Origin: Gnomoniopsis sp. IMI 355080
Lineage: Eukaryota; Ascomycota; Sordariomycetes; Diaporthales; Gnomoniaceae
Assembly (NCBI GenBank): GCA_027946555.1
Contig: JAPEVC010000028.1
Coordinates: 1 to 64,000, forward strand
Length of the DNA stretch: 64,000 bases
Reading direction: 5' to 3'
In this document: piece after piece, positions 1 through 10,337 of the stretch
Layout: every line of letters begins with the position of its first letter
Position numbering within the stretch: the first letter of the stretch is position 1
Made by a program: the position numbers and the translations under genes
The notes under the pieces: model-generated
Seen by the model: the letters and a program-made list of their open reading frames with translations, nothing else
What the model was told of the DNA's origin: nothing
The model's database searches: none

Positions 1-62
1 TAAAATAAAATTAGAACATTTAATTATATCTATTAAGTAGCGAGCTTATAATATTCGCCCGA

Positions 63-1335
63 TCAGTGATCAAAGGACGTCTCCGAGCTACTCTTATCCT
101 CTTGACCTAAATCGAAATCGAAGCCGGCAATGCTAGGGCTGTGGGTCGTAGAGGAACTGGCTTCCAGAAGCGAATCGAGGCTTAAGTTCCGATTGCTTCC
201 GATGGGCGTTTGGTAGACCGGAACTTTGGAGATACCTCGCCCGGGAGAGTTGAGCGGATCTTGTATAGTTGTTCGTGTGACTTGGGTACCCGTCGTCTGT
301 GGCAATCCTCCGATTGGAATAGGCTTCCGGCCTTCGAATCTCTGCATAACCCATCCAATAACTCGCCCCATTACAACTTTTATGGATATAGACGCACAGC
401 ATATAATGCCACTCATTGAGCCCGCCGCAGACAGCAGCGACAGATAGCTGTGCGAGTAAGAGAAATCCGGGGACACAGCGTTCCGCAATGCCCCCAGACG
501 TAAGCCTGTCACAACAAGGACTCTATACTACCATTAGTGTGGGTTACGGTTTCCACGGCGATAGATAGATTTGTTGAAAGGGTATAGAGTATGTTGGTGA
601 GATCAATGAAGTAACTTACATGCCCCCTATATCCAGCAGCAGAATAGTCTGCACACGCCTTCGTCTTGTTGTATCAAGCCGAGATATCAAGACCACTGGT
701 AGTACAAGAATTCCCAAGTCCAAGAAAAGACCGATCGACTCTAAAATTGTAAAAGATATCAACTGATCGCCGCAGGTGCCCAAGACTTGCGGATCCCACT
801 GGGCTGAGAATGGTTTGCAGATGAGAAAGATCTCAAGCATGGATGCCGTGGCGAGTGCGGCACTCATTACAATGACTGTGAGTGTGATGCAAGGCACCAC
901 AGTGTCCATGCCTGCCGACCGCTTGCCGTGAATCCGACGTATCCGACCTACAAGCAGCCCAGCTGCGATGCGCAGACATCCGGTCACCAACGACCATAGC
1001 GCCTCAGAAACTAGAATAGACTGTCACGATTTAGCCGAAAGTAACGGGTGAGAAAGCTCTGAGAAGTGACCAACTTTCGCAGCTCTTGCTAGCTGTGACT
1101 CCGACAAATCCTGCTGATGCTCTGCCTGACCCTCAGCAACGATGGCCCATGTCGAAAGCGCCACAAGAATCGTGCCCACAAGCAGAGCTATACATATCAG
1201 TACGTCATCGAGGCCGGCTTTAACATCCCTCTTCTTGCGAATCAAGCATGTAGCAGCTATAGATGTAAATGCCAGGAGTGTCAATGCCCAGCTGACCACA
1301 AGCGTGCAGACAGCGAGTGACGAGTAACTATGCAT
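63..1335 (-). CDS. PTH11-like / rhodopsin-fold seven-helix membrane protein
   Basis: Three exons: 1335-1071, 1010-620 and 522-63, joined over short GT-AG introns to give about 371 residues. The first ATG is at 1335; the open frame upstream only has a TTG. The N-terminal exon carries two hydrophobic helices (SLAVCTLVVSWALTLLAF; LDDVLICIALLVGTILVAL). The second exon contains a stretch with ICKPFSAQWDP, which resembles the extracellular loop of fungal rhodopsin-domain proteins, and two more helices. The third begins IVLVVTGLRLGAL and continues with SYLSLLSAAGSMSGIICC, the last helix. A Ser/Thr-rich cytoplasmic tail follows. The family contains plasma-membrane, GPCR-like proteins of filamentous ascomycetes; PTH11 itself senses host surfaces, but most paralogues have no known ligand. 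Family assignment is firm, function is not. The gene is isolated, with no obvious partner. Confidence 0.8.
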
Positions 1336-2442
1336 TGCGTTGGGAGCGTGGAGCAATTATTCTCAACGAGGTGACTCGAGGTTAGATTTAGGGAAAGCCT
1401 TCGTTTGAAGACAGCAAGAGCGTCCATTTATCGGCTTGCTTCCAAGTGCGTCCTCGAGGCACCCTGGGCCGCCTTGCAGAGCGCCTTGCAGAGCGCCTTG
1501 CAGAGCGCCTTACAGGCAGTCTGGGCTAAGTATCAACTGCAGCATGATGAACATTTCATGACATAGCCGACAGACTGGGGCGCAGGTCTCTGCGCAGTCA
1601 CTTGTCCGCCTCCTGCAAGATTTCAAGCTTGCCCAGATATCCAAAATAGAGACGAGTCTTGGTCGCTTGATGCATATGGAGAATCAGCTTCGCCCGCTTC
1701 AAGGTACCGTTAGAAGATGAATCGAGTAATAGGTCTGCGTCCATATAGCATGGAAAATTCAGGTGCGAGGCGCCGAAGCGTTCCTTTCTTTTTTTTGGGG
1801 GTGGATGGGCACGGCGTTGCACTCCAAAATTTGATGATTCGAATGCAATGAAGCTGCAAACTATGGAATGAAATCAACGACTTGTGCACAATGCTGCAGA
1901 CGGACGAGGATCAACGAGTGCGCGCGAATCGTTGACGTCAGTTGTTGTGCCAGAGGCACGATTCGAATTTCGTGGGAGGCTGCCCACTAATGACAGTCGG
2001 GGGACTGACCGTCCCCGCTCAGTTGTCGAGCTGACTTCGAAGTAAGACGTTTTCAAAAAATGCACAACTGGGCTGTCGTGCGTGGTTGATATATTTGGAT
2101 GATACGCCACCTTCCAAGCATCGAACACAAAAATATTCAATCCATGGAGGTAACCAGGCTCCACGCCTTTGGTGAAAGGACACGAAAGTCGTAGTTCAAC
2201 TGTTATAACTACATATTGGATGACACTCGTTTTCTTAAATCCGTGCACACCTAATGCCAATAATATTGCTGAAGAGAGATTTGTGGAATATATCTGTGGC
2301 AGTCCTGCCGCATCCCTGCACCCAGGGCCGGGGCGCGCCCTGTCATTTGGGTTGCCACTGCTAGATCTAGACCTTTCCTTTCACGTAGATATAACAATCT
2401 ACACTATTGGCCTCACATAGTACCTATCGCTATCCTTGTCAC
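1336..2442. other. Intergenic stretch with a short tandem repeat
   Basis: No credible gene seen. Open frames here are short, overlap on both strands and show no family motif. The only distinct feature is the 12-bp tandem repeat listed separately. Confidence 0.5.
1471..1515. repeat. 12-bp tandem repeat, about 3.7 copies
   Basis: The unit GCCTTGCAGAGC is repeated three times perfectly and followed by a degraded partial copy (GCCTTACAG). It lies about 140 bp upstream of the receptor's start codon, so it could sit in that gene's promoter. Confidence 0.85.
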
Positions 2443-3010
2443 TCAGATGATGCCCATGCGTTCCACAGGCGACCGCTCGGCGGCGCGGAGCAGCTGCGGG
2501 TCATACACGGCCACCGAGGCGAACAGTACCTGAAGGTGCCGCTGGATGCTGTCCGTCATATTCCAGACGCCGCTCTCGTCGCGGCGCGAGATGTCGTCCA
2601 ACATGGCTATACTAAGAAAACCCTCGGCCTGCATGATCTCCGTGCGCGGCGAGCACGTGTCGATGAGCAGGAGCCCGTCGATGGTGTCCGGTGGCCGACA
2701 GCTGGCGGGTGACCTCGTGCGGGATTATGGCTCCGCCGGAGAAGCCTCCAATCCAGAACAGGAGGCCCGTGGGCTATTCTTCACCAGGGCATCGAAGATG
2801 AGTCGCGCTGCACCGGAGACACCTATATCGACGGTCGATCTGCTTGGACAACGAAGGTGTGGCGACTTCGGGAGTTAACGCCTAGGTAGATGCGGGTGTC
2901 GGAATAGATTTGCGCGGGCAAGTAGATATAGCTTTCGATACCGCCTGCGCCGTCGGTGATCATGAAGAAAGCAGTTTGATAGGTCGAGTTTATGAATACG
3001 ATGTGGGCGT
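2443..3010 (-). pseudogene. Decayed polyketide synthase thioesterase (TE) fragment
   Basis: Read on the minus strand from about 3010, the sequence gives pieces of a PKS C-terminal thioesterase scattered over different frames. They are: FFMITDGAGGIESYIYLP, the typical start of the TE alpha/beta-hydrolase; then SGAARLIFDALVKNSP; then an FSGGA-type nucleophile-elbow region (codons for GGFSGGA can be read near 2735); then IDGLLLIDTCSPR-like codons; and finally an open piece MQAEGFLSIAMLDDISRRDE at 2634-2575 ending at a stop at 2443. At least two frame changes and one internal stop separate the pieces. The rest of a PKS is absent: the exonuclease gene begins on the other side at 3469. This is therefore a truncated, broken remnant and cannot encode a working enzyme. 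The TE family match is by motif only. Confidence 0.65.
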
Positions 3011-3468
3011 TCTGGACTCTGGTGACCCTACCTCATCTTTACTTCGCCGTACTACAGATGCCCCTACATAATGATGCCCATTGGGTTCACCCCATATCAG
3101 GTGTGCTCGTGAGTCCTTGAGGAGTGTGTGCTGCATGAACAAGTCGCCGGTTTATGCATGTTGACTGCCTACTCGGTTGTACTGCGCTGCATCACATTGC
3201 ATTGCATTGCGTCCGTTGGTTGGTTGCCAACAAGGCAGTGTGGATTGATATTGCAGCCTGACCAACCGACCTGGCAGGCCTCTTGCTGCGCTGCGCGTGT
3301 GGGGTCACTCAACGGAGCCTGAAAACCAGGCCCTCACGGACACCAAACCTCGAAGAGTTTCGGAGGATCCTTTTCACAGAATATTCCGCGCATTCTACCA
3401 CGAAGAAACGCCTGCCATCCTTCAACCCCAACTCCTCTAAGTAATAGTCTGTCTCGTTTCCCGCCATC
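3011..3468. other. Intergenic stretch upstream of the exonuclease
   Basis: No gene recognised. It separates the PKS remnant from the ATG at 3469 and should hold the promoter and 5' leader of the exonuclease gene. Confidence 0.4.
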
Positions 3469-5010
3469 ATGTCTGCAACTCCGGCCTCAACTGGAAAGAG
3501 GTCCGCTTTGACCTGCTTCAAGTGCAGCAGAAGTTTCAGTTCCAGGGCGGCCCTTGCACAACACAGCATTCAAGAGAATCATGGTTCGGATAGATGCTGC
3601 CACGAGTGCGTCAAGCTCTTCGGCTCCGGCGAAGCCTTGGAAGCCCACAAGAACAACTCCCCGGCTCACTTCAAGCCACCTGGGACTTCCATCAAGGCCA
3701 TTGCCTTCAACAACACTCCAATTTCCACAAAAGCAGTGCATATATCGGCTCTGAGATGTTCTTGTAGCAATAGAACCTTCGGATCCAGCGAAGCCTTGGA
3801 AGCGCACAAAAAATACTCCTCAGCTCACTTGAAGGCACCTGATGCTCCCATTCAAGCTATTGGTCCCACTAAGTCTTTGACTTCGACAGGGTCAGTACAG
3901 AGATCACCCCAAACCTGTGTTATGTGTGGCCAATCCCATCAAACCAAGACGGACTTAATAGACCATAGCTTCATCACCGAGCACAAAATTGACCTGTGCT
4001 GTGTCCCATGCCGCCGACGTTTCGGAAGCAAGGACGACTTGGAGCGGCACAAGAATCCTAGGCGCAAACATCCAATTCCTACTGAAGGAGACGCACTGCA
4101 ATGCCGTGGCAACATCTACACGAAAATCCCATCGAACTCTCACGCCAAGGTTCTTAGAGACCTAGGGTCCCTATGCCACACCGAAAACACGCTCCTACGC
4201 CACCGATTCACACTCGAGGCTATCCCAGGCTTCGTCCAAACACCCTCACCCAACCGATCCAGCCCTAAACGCAAAGTCATCGTGCTAGACTGCGAGATGT
4301 GCGGCGTCGAAGGAGGCAAAAGCGAGGTCGTCTCCCTCATGGCCATCGACTTCCTCACGGGCGAAGTGCTAGTTGACACCCTCGTCAAGCCGTCGCTGCC
4401 TATTATCGAGTGGCGCAGCGACATACACGGCATAACGCCCGGTAAGATGGCGGCTGCGCGGGCTGCGAAGCTCGTTCTGGAGGGGGTAGAGGCGGCTCGG
4501 GCTGAGTTGTGGAGATTTTTGGACGGGGACACGGTTTTGGTTGGGCAGTCTGTGAACAACGACTTGGACTGCCTGCGGATTGTGCACAAGACGGTGGTTG
4601 ATACGGCAGTTTTGGCATCGGATGCTGTTTTTGGGGCGGACGGAACACCGAGATACTGGGGCTTGGGGCTGAAGGATCTCTGCCGCGAGCTCCTCGACAT
4701 CAAGATACGGGAAGATTCTAGGTTTGGCAGCTCGACGCATGACGGTTTGGAGGATATTTTGGCCCCGCGCGAAGTGGTTTTGTGGATGCTCGAGCACGAG
4801 GAGGATTTCAGCGTCTGGGCGAACAAGAGGCGTCAGGTCTCACGGAAACAACATTTCGCGAAGAGGAAGGGGAAGAAGCAGAAGGCGCGTAGGTCGACTT
4901 CATATCATAGGGAGGAAGAGATGGCGTATAGTGATAATTCGGAAGGGCAGATTCGGTTCAGAGACGTGATTGACTATGATATGTGGCCTGAGTCACTGGA
5001 TGAGTGGTAG
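3469..5010 (+). CDS. C2H2 zinc-finger protein with REX4/ISG20-type DEDDh exonuclease domain
   Basis: Single-exon gene, 513 residues, ATG in good context (CATCATGTC). The N-terminal half (about residues 16-205) has five C2H2-like fingers, for example CFKCSRSFSSRAALAQH and CVPCRRRFGSKDDLERH. The C-terminal half (about 265-450) is a 3'-5' exonuclease of the REX4/ISG20 family. Exo I is VLDCEMCG with the Asp and Glu, Exo II is GQSVNNDLDCL, and Exo III is STHDGLEDILAPREVV with the catalytic His and Asp. The tail is basic (KRKGKKQKARR) and suits nuclear or nucleolar localisation. Yeast and animal relatives process rRNA precursors or act on structured RNA. The exact substrate here is unknown. All catalytic residues are present, so it is probably active. 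Confidence 0.9.
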   Translation: MSATPASTGKRSALTCFKCSRSFSSRAALAQHSIQENHGSDRCCHECVKLFGSGEALEAHKNNSPAHFKPPGTSIKAIAFNNTPISTKAVHISALRCSCSNRTFGSSEALEAHKKYSSAHLKAPDAPIQAIGPTKSLTSTGSVQRSPQTCVMCGQSHQTKTDLIDHSFITEHKIDLCCVPCRRRFGSKDDLERHKNPRRKHPIPTEGDALQCRGNIYTKIPSNSHAKVLRDLGSLCHTENTLLRHRFTLEAIPGFVQTPSPNRSSPKRKVIVLDCEMCGVEGGKSEVVSLMAIDFLTGEVLVDTLVKPSLPIIEWRSDIHGITPGKMAAARAAKLVLEGVEAARAELWRFLDGDTVLVGQSVNNDLDCLRIVHKTVVDTAVLASDAVFGADGTPRYWGLGLKDLCRELLDIKIREDSRFGSSTHDGLEDILAPREVVLWMLEHEEDFSVWANKRRQVSRKQHFAKRKGKKQKARRSTSYHREEEMAYSDNSEGQIRFRDVIDYDMWPESLDEW

Positions 5011-5749
5011 TGGGCAAGTTGCATATTGTATCAATCCAGAAGACATGCCCTATGTCAGAGAGGGGGGCGGTGTGTTTACGCGTTCAATGGTAAATATATA
5101 AGCTTGTCTGATGTTCAAACACTGGCCCCCTAATATTGAATAGCCAGTCCTTCTATAGCGAGCAGATTTAACTACAGCAGCCCGCTAGCTATTAGGCGCT
5201 TATCACATACACTTATATAGGCACGAAAAAATAACCTGGAAAAGGTATATACTATAACAGCGCGACAAGGCGATTAGAAAATGCCTGATAATGCAGAAAA
5301 TAAAGTGGGTTATTGTGATATTTGTTTTATACGGTCACATGTTAATGTTCGATTGTATAAGTTGGATGGAGATCGAAATGGTCCTATAGATACCGGTATC
5401 GTGCTCGACTATGACAATATTCTTGACCCAGAAGACTTGAAAGTTATTCGAAGCTATATTTAACGCGAAGAGAGGCACGAAAACTTTGGACTCCTTGCTT
5501 TGTGCCATGCGGCATCCGAGTTACCAAGTTATATGTAATGGCTTATAAGCAATCTAAACTGCCGCTCGAGGCTATTCATTGCGAAGAAATCTTGTCAAAC
5601 AGGAAGGGTACCAGTGAAGGGTCACCTCCACCTTCATACTCAAACTCGGCAGCAAATTCTCCCTGGTGTACGTGCAGCTCAGTCCAAATGTTGATCGGAG
5701 CTTAAAATGCGGACTCCCTCACTCGAATTCCACGTAGACCAGAACATGA
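5011..5749. other. AT-rich intergenic stretch
   Basis: Contains an isolated 60-codon open frame at 5281-5463 (start MPDNAENKVGYCDICF) with no recognised family; I do not call it a gene. The sequence is rich in TATA-like steps and looks like degraded non-coding DNA leading into the HET remnant. Confidence 0.4.
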
Positions 5750-6848
5750 AGATAAGTAGCGCAGTCGATTCAACGTCCTGGACTGCCTTTATCAAGCTGG
5801 GAAGTTTGAGATTGATGAAGGGCAAGCAAAGTCGATCTTCGATCCTAAAGCTTCTTGAGAATTGCCGCTACGTATAGCCAACCGACAAGAGGGACAGTTA
5901 TTTTCACTGTGAGGGATAGCGTCTGACCGCAATCTTGACGAGCTCGAGCCAGACCACAGCGGCTCTTTCGAAGAAGTTGCGACTAGATTCCCCATTGCGC
6001 TCTTACACCGGGTTGCGAATCGGAAACAAGCTATATTGCTACTCTACCCTGCGGGTCTCGACTCCTAATAGGTGGACACGCCTTCGTGGGCGATGAACTG
6101 GCTCATAGAGAAGCCAAAGGGTCTGCACGAAACTTTGGAGCGAGGCACAGAATTCGATGCCTCACGAGGGCTCGAAGAGCAGGTGGAGTACCTGCCTGAA
6201 GCAGATGAGTTGGAGGTGGCAACTACTCTGGCTGCCAAGGTTGCCATAGTAAGTGATTCTGCTAACCAGGCCGAGCTATATGCCCAGGAGGAGTTCTTTT
6301 CGGAGATAGACTCGCTCCTTGAAGAAGTGTTCGTCGATATCTGGTCTTCGGATCGACGTCGACAAGGCCTCTACGAAGCGCCTATTGCTGGTGCGATCCA
6401 TCCGAAATTCGCCGAGTCTGGGGACCTCAGTGTCTCGGACTCGTGGAAAGCATTCGAAAAGGTACTGAACAGTTGTCCTCTTCCAAGTGACGAAAGTATT
6501 ATAGATGCCGGCAGTCATCAGTCAAATACAAGCCAAGAGGAGAGAACATGGAGAGAACAGAGTCGAGTCTATGAACCACTCTTGGGCGACGAGGTCCGCG
6601 GCTGGCGTTTCATTATCCTCGAGAGATGCGATGCAGGTGATCTATGTGGTATTGCACCTAATAGTGTTCAGGAGGGAGATCTGGTCCGTATATTTCACGG
6701 CGGGAGGGTGCCTTTCATTACCAGAAGTAGCGAGGATAGGCCTGGTACAGAGAGGCTGGTTGGCCAGTGTTACATATTGGGCATAATGCAGGGTCAACTG
6801 TTCGAAGGGGGAAGGGCTCTCGACCAAGAGATCATCAGATTACACTGA
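5750..6848 (+). pseudogene. Decayed HET-domain (heterokaryon incompatibility) gene, 3' part
   Basis: The last 258 codons (6072-6848) are open and end with the typical C-terminal block of HET-domain proteins: GDLVRIFHGGRVPF, then RPGTERLVGQCYILGIMQG. The same frame continues upstream as RKQAILLLYPAGLDS, then two consecutive stops (TAA TAG at 6066-6071), then VDTPSWAMNWL. The last piece matches the LPSW-P-DW motif of HET proteins. Further upstream, FEEVATRFPIALL fits the middle of such proteins. No N-terminal HET domain (ISYTWG-type core) is recognisable. HET proteins trigger cell death on fusion of incompatible hyphae. This copy lacks the effector domain and is interrupted, so it is most likely dead. 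An intron spanning the two stops is possible but I see no good splice pair. Confidence 0.7.
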
Positions 6849-7435
6849 CCTCAGAGCCCAGGACGTTTTCTTTAAGGCAATGATGCAACCTTTCCTTAAA
6901 TTGTGCATATTGTAGTCACTTTGAGAAATTCAGACGTTGTCGTGTTCATGTTGGCTTCGTCAATACCACGCCCGAAGTCAGCACGATGGCCTCTTTCTGC
7001 GCTGGAAGCAGACAGGTTTGGAAAAGGACCTGTCTGCGGCAATTGCACCTCAGGAATTTGCTGCGAATGAATAGGAGCGTTCCGGCATTAACTCGCAGAT
7101 GAGATGAGTCTTCAATCTTCCTAAGGGACAATAAAGAGTGCAAAGGCTGACGAGAAGGTCTCTGGAACAGCTGCCTTATATATATACGACCCGACCCAAT
7201 CCCTCCTCTCCGTCGGAATAAACTAAATAAATTTCGGTAAAGGCCAGATCTAAGTCTTGGACCAGAGCTATATTTAGAGATTTATCCTGGCCACCCGGAA
7301 TATGTCCCTTAAGGCTCTCTAGTTCTATATTAGCCGATTCGCGTAAGCCTAAATTAGAGAGGGGAGATTATATTATCAAACCTAGATACTGCTAAGAAGG
7401 TCTCTATAGGCGTTTATAGCAGTAGTATTGTTGTG
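6849..7435. other. AT-rich intergenic stretch, possible RIP-type repeat remnant
   Basis: From about 7180 to 7440 the sequence is rich in TATATA, CTATAG and TTAGAG steps and has stops in every frame, as repeats mutated by RIP often do. No transposase motif recognised. Its left half (6849-7180) holds nothing clear. Confidence 0.4.
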
Positions 7436-8989
7436 TTATTCGGGTTTTCGTCCGTAGAATACGAGATCTAACTGCGATTAGTCTGTGTTAATAAATAGCC
7501 ACTTTAAGGGTACTTACGGGGACTATATGCGCGCATGTCTTGGTGAGTGACACTGCGGCAGACTTGGTCCATGAAATCCGGTATATCCTGCGACGCCATG
7601 CCAGCAGCCTCGAGCAGCTTAGCTGTGCCTTTAACGCCCTTCTGAACATCAAGCGAGAACCACCCGCCGAGGCGCCTCTCCGCAGGATCAAGTGGCCATA
7701 CGTTCACAGGCACCAGAATCTGCTCCTCGTGGATATCCACAAAGCCTGCTTCCATCATCCACTGCTTATACTGAAGAGGCGCGCGGAAATTGCGCCCGAA
7801 TTTAGCCCCACCAGCCACTCCGAGCTCGCACCATTTCTTCAAGGCCGAATCTTGGACGATTTTTTCGGCTGCTTCGTTCTCTCCGATGACCTCTGGAAGT
7901 GGTCAGCAGACCTATATTATATAGGGACGAGGCATCTCTCTAGGGCTATATTGCCCGGCATAAGTGCAGGGTGCACAGGTCGACTCGTGAAACCACTTAC
8001 CGACCGTCCAATCCTGAAATTCGGCCCATCCACCGGGTACAAGGTTGTCGTAGACTTTTGATATCATAGCTTTGTGATCGTTGACTGTACGGTGTGGGAT
8101 CAGTCTGACGAACAGAACACTGGGTGTGATGGGAAAGGAGGCCATGAAAGGGCACACGAGAGATAACTTACAACATGTCAACATCAAACGCCAGTGTATA
8201 TAATCGAACTTTTGATCAAACACCCAAGGCTCTTCGGTATCCTCCCGTACAAAACTACAATTTGGTGGCATACTGTTGGTGGGTTGTATCAGGCTAATGT
8301 CCTGACCAATAACATTCGCTCCAGGATGTGCTCTGGCAAAATCTAGATCGCAGTACATTAGACGACCGGTTCGGCTTCGCCTATGGAGAGTAGAGCCCCT
8401 AATCGTGATAAATCAATAGACGGCTGTGAGGATCCGACTTACCCCTCGCCCAGATGCCTGTACCTGTTCCGATATCCAATACTTCCTTTGGCTCTTGAAT
8501 CGGGGCGAGATATAGACGTTCTCGCAGCAAAAGCCACCACATCTTATGCTGAAGGTCTGAATCTCAGGATTAGCTCGTCAATGTTGTAAAGAAACCTTAT
8601 TTCGTTTACCAAGGCGGTCTTGCTCGTCCTGGTTTAGATTAGCTTTAAGATATACTAGTACTGTGATACTTGTTTTTCCATTGTCCATAGCTTACACCAT
8701 CATTGGGAAGTAGATATTCTGTATATAATTATTAGTATAGAAAAATGCTGGAACGATGGGCATCTGTGTGCTTGACTTACTCCCCTCCCTATACGCATTA
8801 TAGGATCTGCCGTGCTCTTCCACGGACAAGGCGTCTGGGATAGTAAATCCGCTGCTTCGAGCTAATTAGGCCTCAGAAAGCACGATTGATACGTTTTTAG
8901 GTACTGGGAAGAAAAACTCGCCTGGACTGTTTCTCATGGGTTGGTGACTGGCCCGACATTGTAGGGATGTCAGGAGCTGGAGAAGCCAT
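7436..8989 (-). CDS. LaeA-like SAM-dependent methyltransferase (TAM domain), nine exons
   Basis: Reconstructed exons: 8989-8905, 8861-8781, 8718-8698 (21 nt), about 8642-8610, 8559-8443, 8342-8172, 8084-8001, 7892-7518 and 7467-7436. They sum to 999 nt, 332 residues, with no internal stop. Motifs come in family order: HGRSYNAYREGKYLLPND, DEQDRLDLQHK, the SAM-binding motif I VLDIGTGTGIWA, VIGQDISLIQP, FDYIHWR, NLVPGGWAEFQD, KYNWM-like KQWMMEAGF, and the C-terminal YSPHLVFYGRKPE. Each block is rejoined only by removing a short intron. The family includes the global secondary-metabolism regulator LaeA and many pathway methyltransferases; this one is probably a paralogue. The substrate is unknown. 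Exon 4's left edge is uncertain. Confidence 0.85.
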
Positions 8990-10337
8990 CGTATTGCACT
9001 GTGAGCTGTGGCGGACTGACGAAATCACACCTGAGTTTCACCCTCGAGCAAGTGATTAGAGTAGGTAAAACAGGTCTTCGAGGGGCCTCGAGCTTTAAGA
9101 GCGGCACGCTATATATGACCGTTGGTTCTCAGGTATCCACTTGTCCACCCTTGCATGTGCGTGCAGACCCGCCACACCTGCATACTCATAGTAGTACTCG
9201 TACTCGCCGTATGAGATTATTCAAGAAGTTGCTTGTTCTGGTTAGATATCGATTGGTGGGGAATGCTCTTTCGCGCACCATCGCTCCGTTCACATCCGAA
9301 AGCAGCCCCGTCGATCATTCTACTTCTTGAAGCCGCCTGCATAATCTTGCGAACCCCAAGTATTGCTTGAGAGCATTATTTCGAGGTAAGAACCTTCACT
9401 AGACGCGCATAGCCAACCATGATACGTTGATACCAAGACTCAGCCATAAAGTGAAGTCCGAGACCGGGCGATGCCGACGGTCAAGCACTAAGTATATAGA
9501 GTGCTGCTTCCCTTGTGGGGCCGTCTGGATATGGAACTGTCTGTTGTTGCTGACATTTCGATAAGCACTTATATTTGTACGAGCCTTCCTTTTCGCACAC
9601 TTCAAACCCAGACCCGCATTCAGGGTGACTTGATAATAAACGATAGCACTGCAACCCCCGGCCAGGTCTCTTCTGGCCTAAAGCGAACCGCTTTGCGAGC
9701 CATGTTGACAAAGTGTGAACGCCTCTCTACCCAAATTGCGCCATGAAGCTCGCCTTATCGTTTCCTACGAATGGCTCTTGAAGACCGACCAGGCGGAACG
9801 CCGCCCGAAACAATCGCGTTGTTCCTACACTTTCTTCCAAGTTGCTATTCGTAACGGTGGTTATATTTAAAGCACCATGATCGAGAAGGCCCGTGATGAG
9901 CTTAACCCCGAGGACAAGGTGTGACTGGTGAACATTTCGAAAAGATGAATTTCCTCTTGCAGTGATTGCCCCAGGTACAGGTTGCCCCTGAGCCACGCCT
10001 ACTTCACTTCACTTGGCGGTTCAAAGCAGTCGAGGTCTCGATACGCTCACGCTTCGCACTCAAGGGGTCGGTCTAAGAGACATCAAACGTCTTAATACAT
10101 CTTGCGACAAGAATTACTGTTGTTCCGTAAAGAAGGTCGCTCAAATGTTGTTGGCGCTGCGGCCGGTGCCACCAAATTCAGATTCTGCTTTCGGATCCGG
10201 CGGACACCAATTGTCACGATGCATTAGCGATCACAAGTATTACCACCACCCAACAAGTGGTCCGGCTGATGGGTGTGGCGTTTCCAGCTGTGCTAGATAC
10301 CTTAGGTAGATAATTAGCCAGGATTAGGCTAGCGCTA
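8990..10337. other. Intergenic stretch, no gene recognised
   Basis: Only short overlapping open frames on both strands. A minus-strand piece near 9700-9500 is Cys-rich but lacks a start, signal peptide or known pattern. I see no repeats or RNA gene. Confidence 0.4.

Noticed and set aside
1598..1822. 74-codon minus-strand frame
   Set aside because: Lys/Pro-rich start from a homopolymer tract; no domain.
4140..4826. 228-codon minus-strand frame
   Set aside because: Exact antisense of the REX4-type exonuclease domain; low-complexity Ser/Arg product.
9481..9711. Possible small Cys-rich secreted peptide on the minus strand
   Set aside because: No signal peptide, uneven Cys spacing and no start context.
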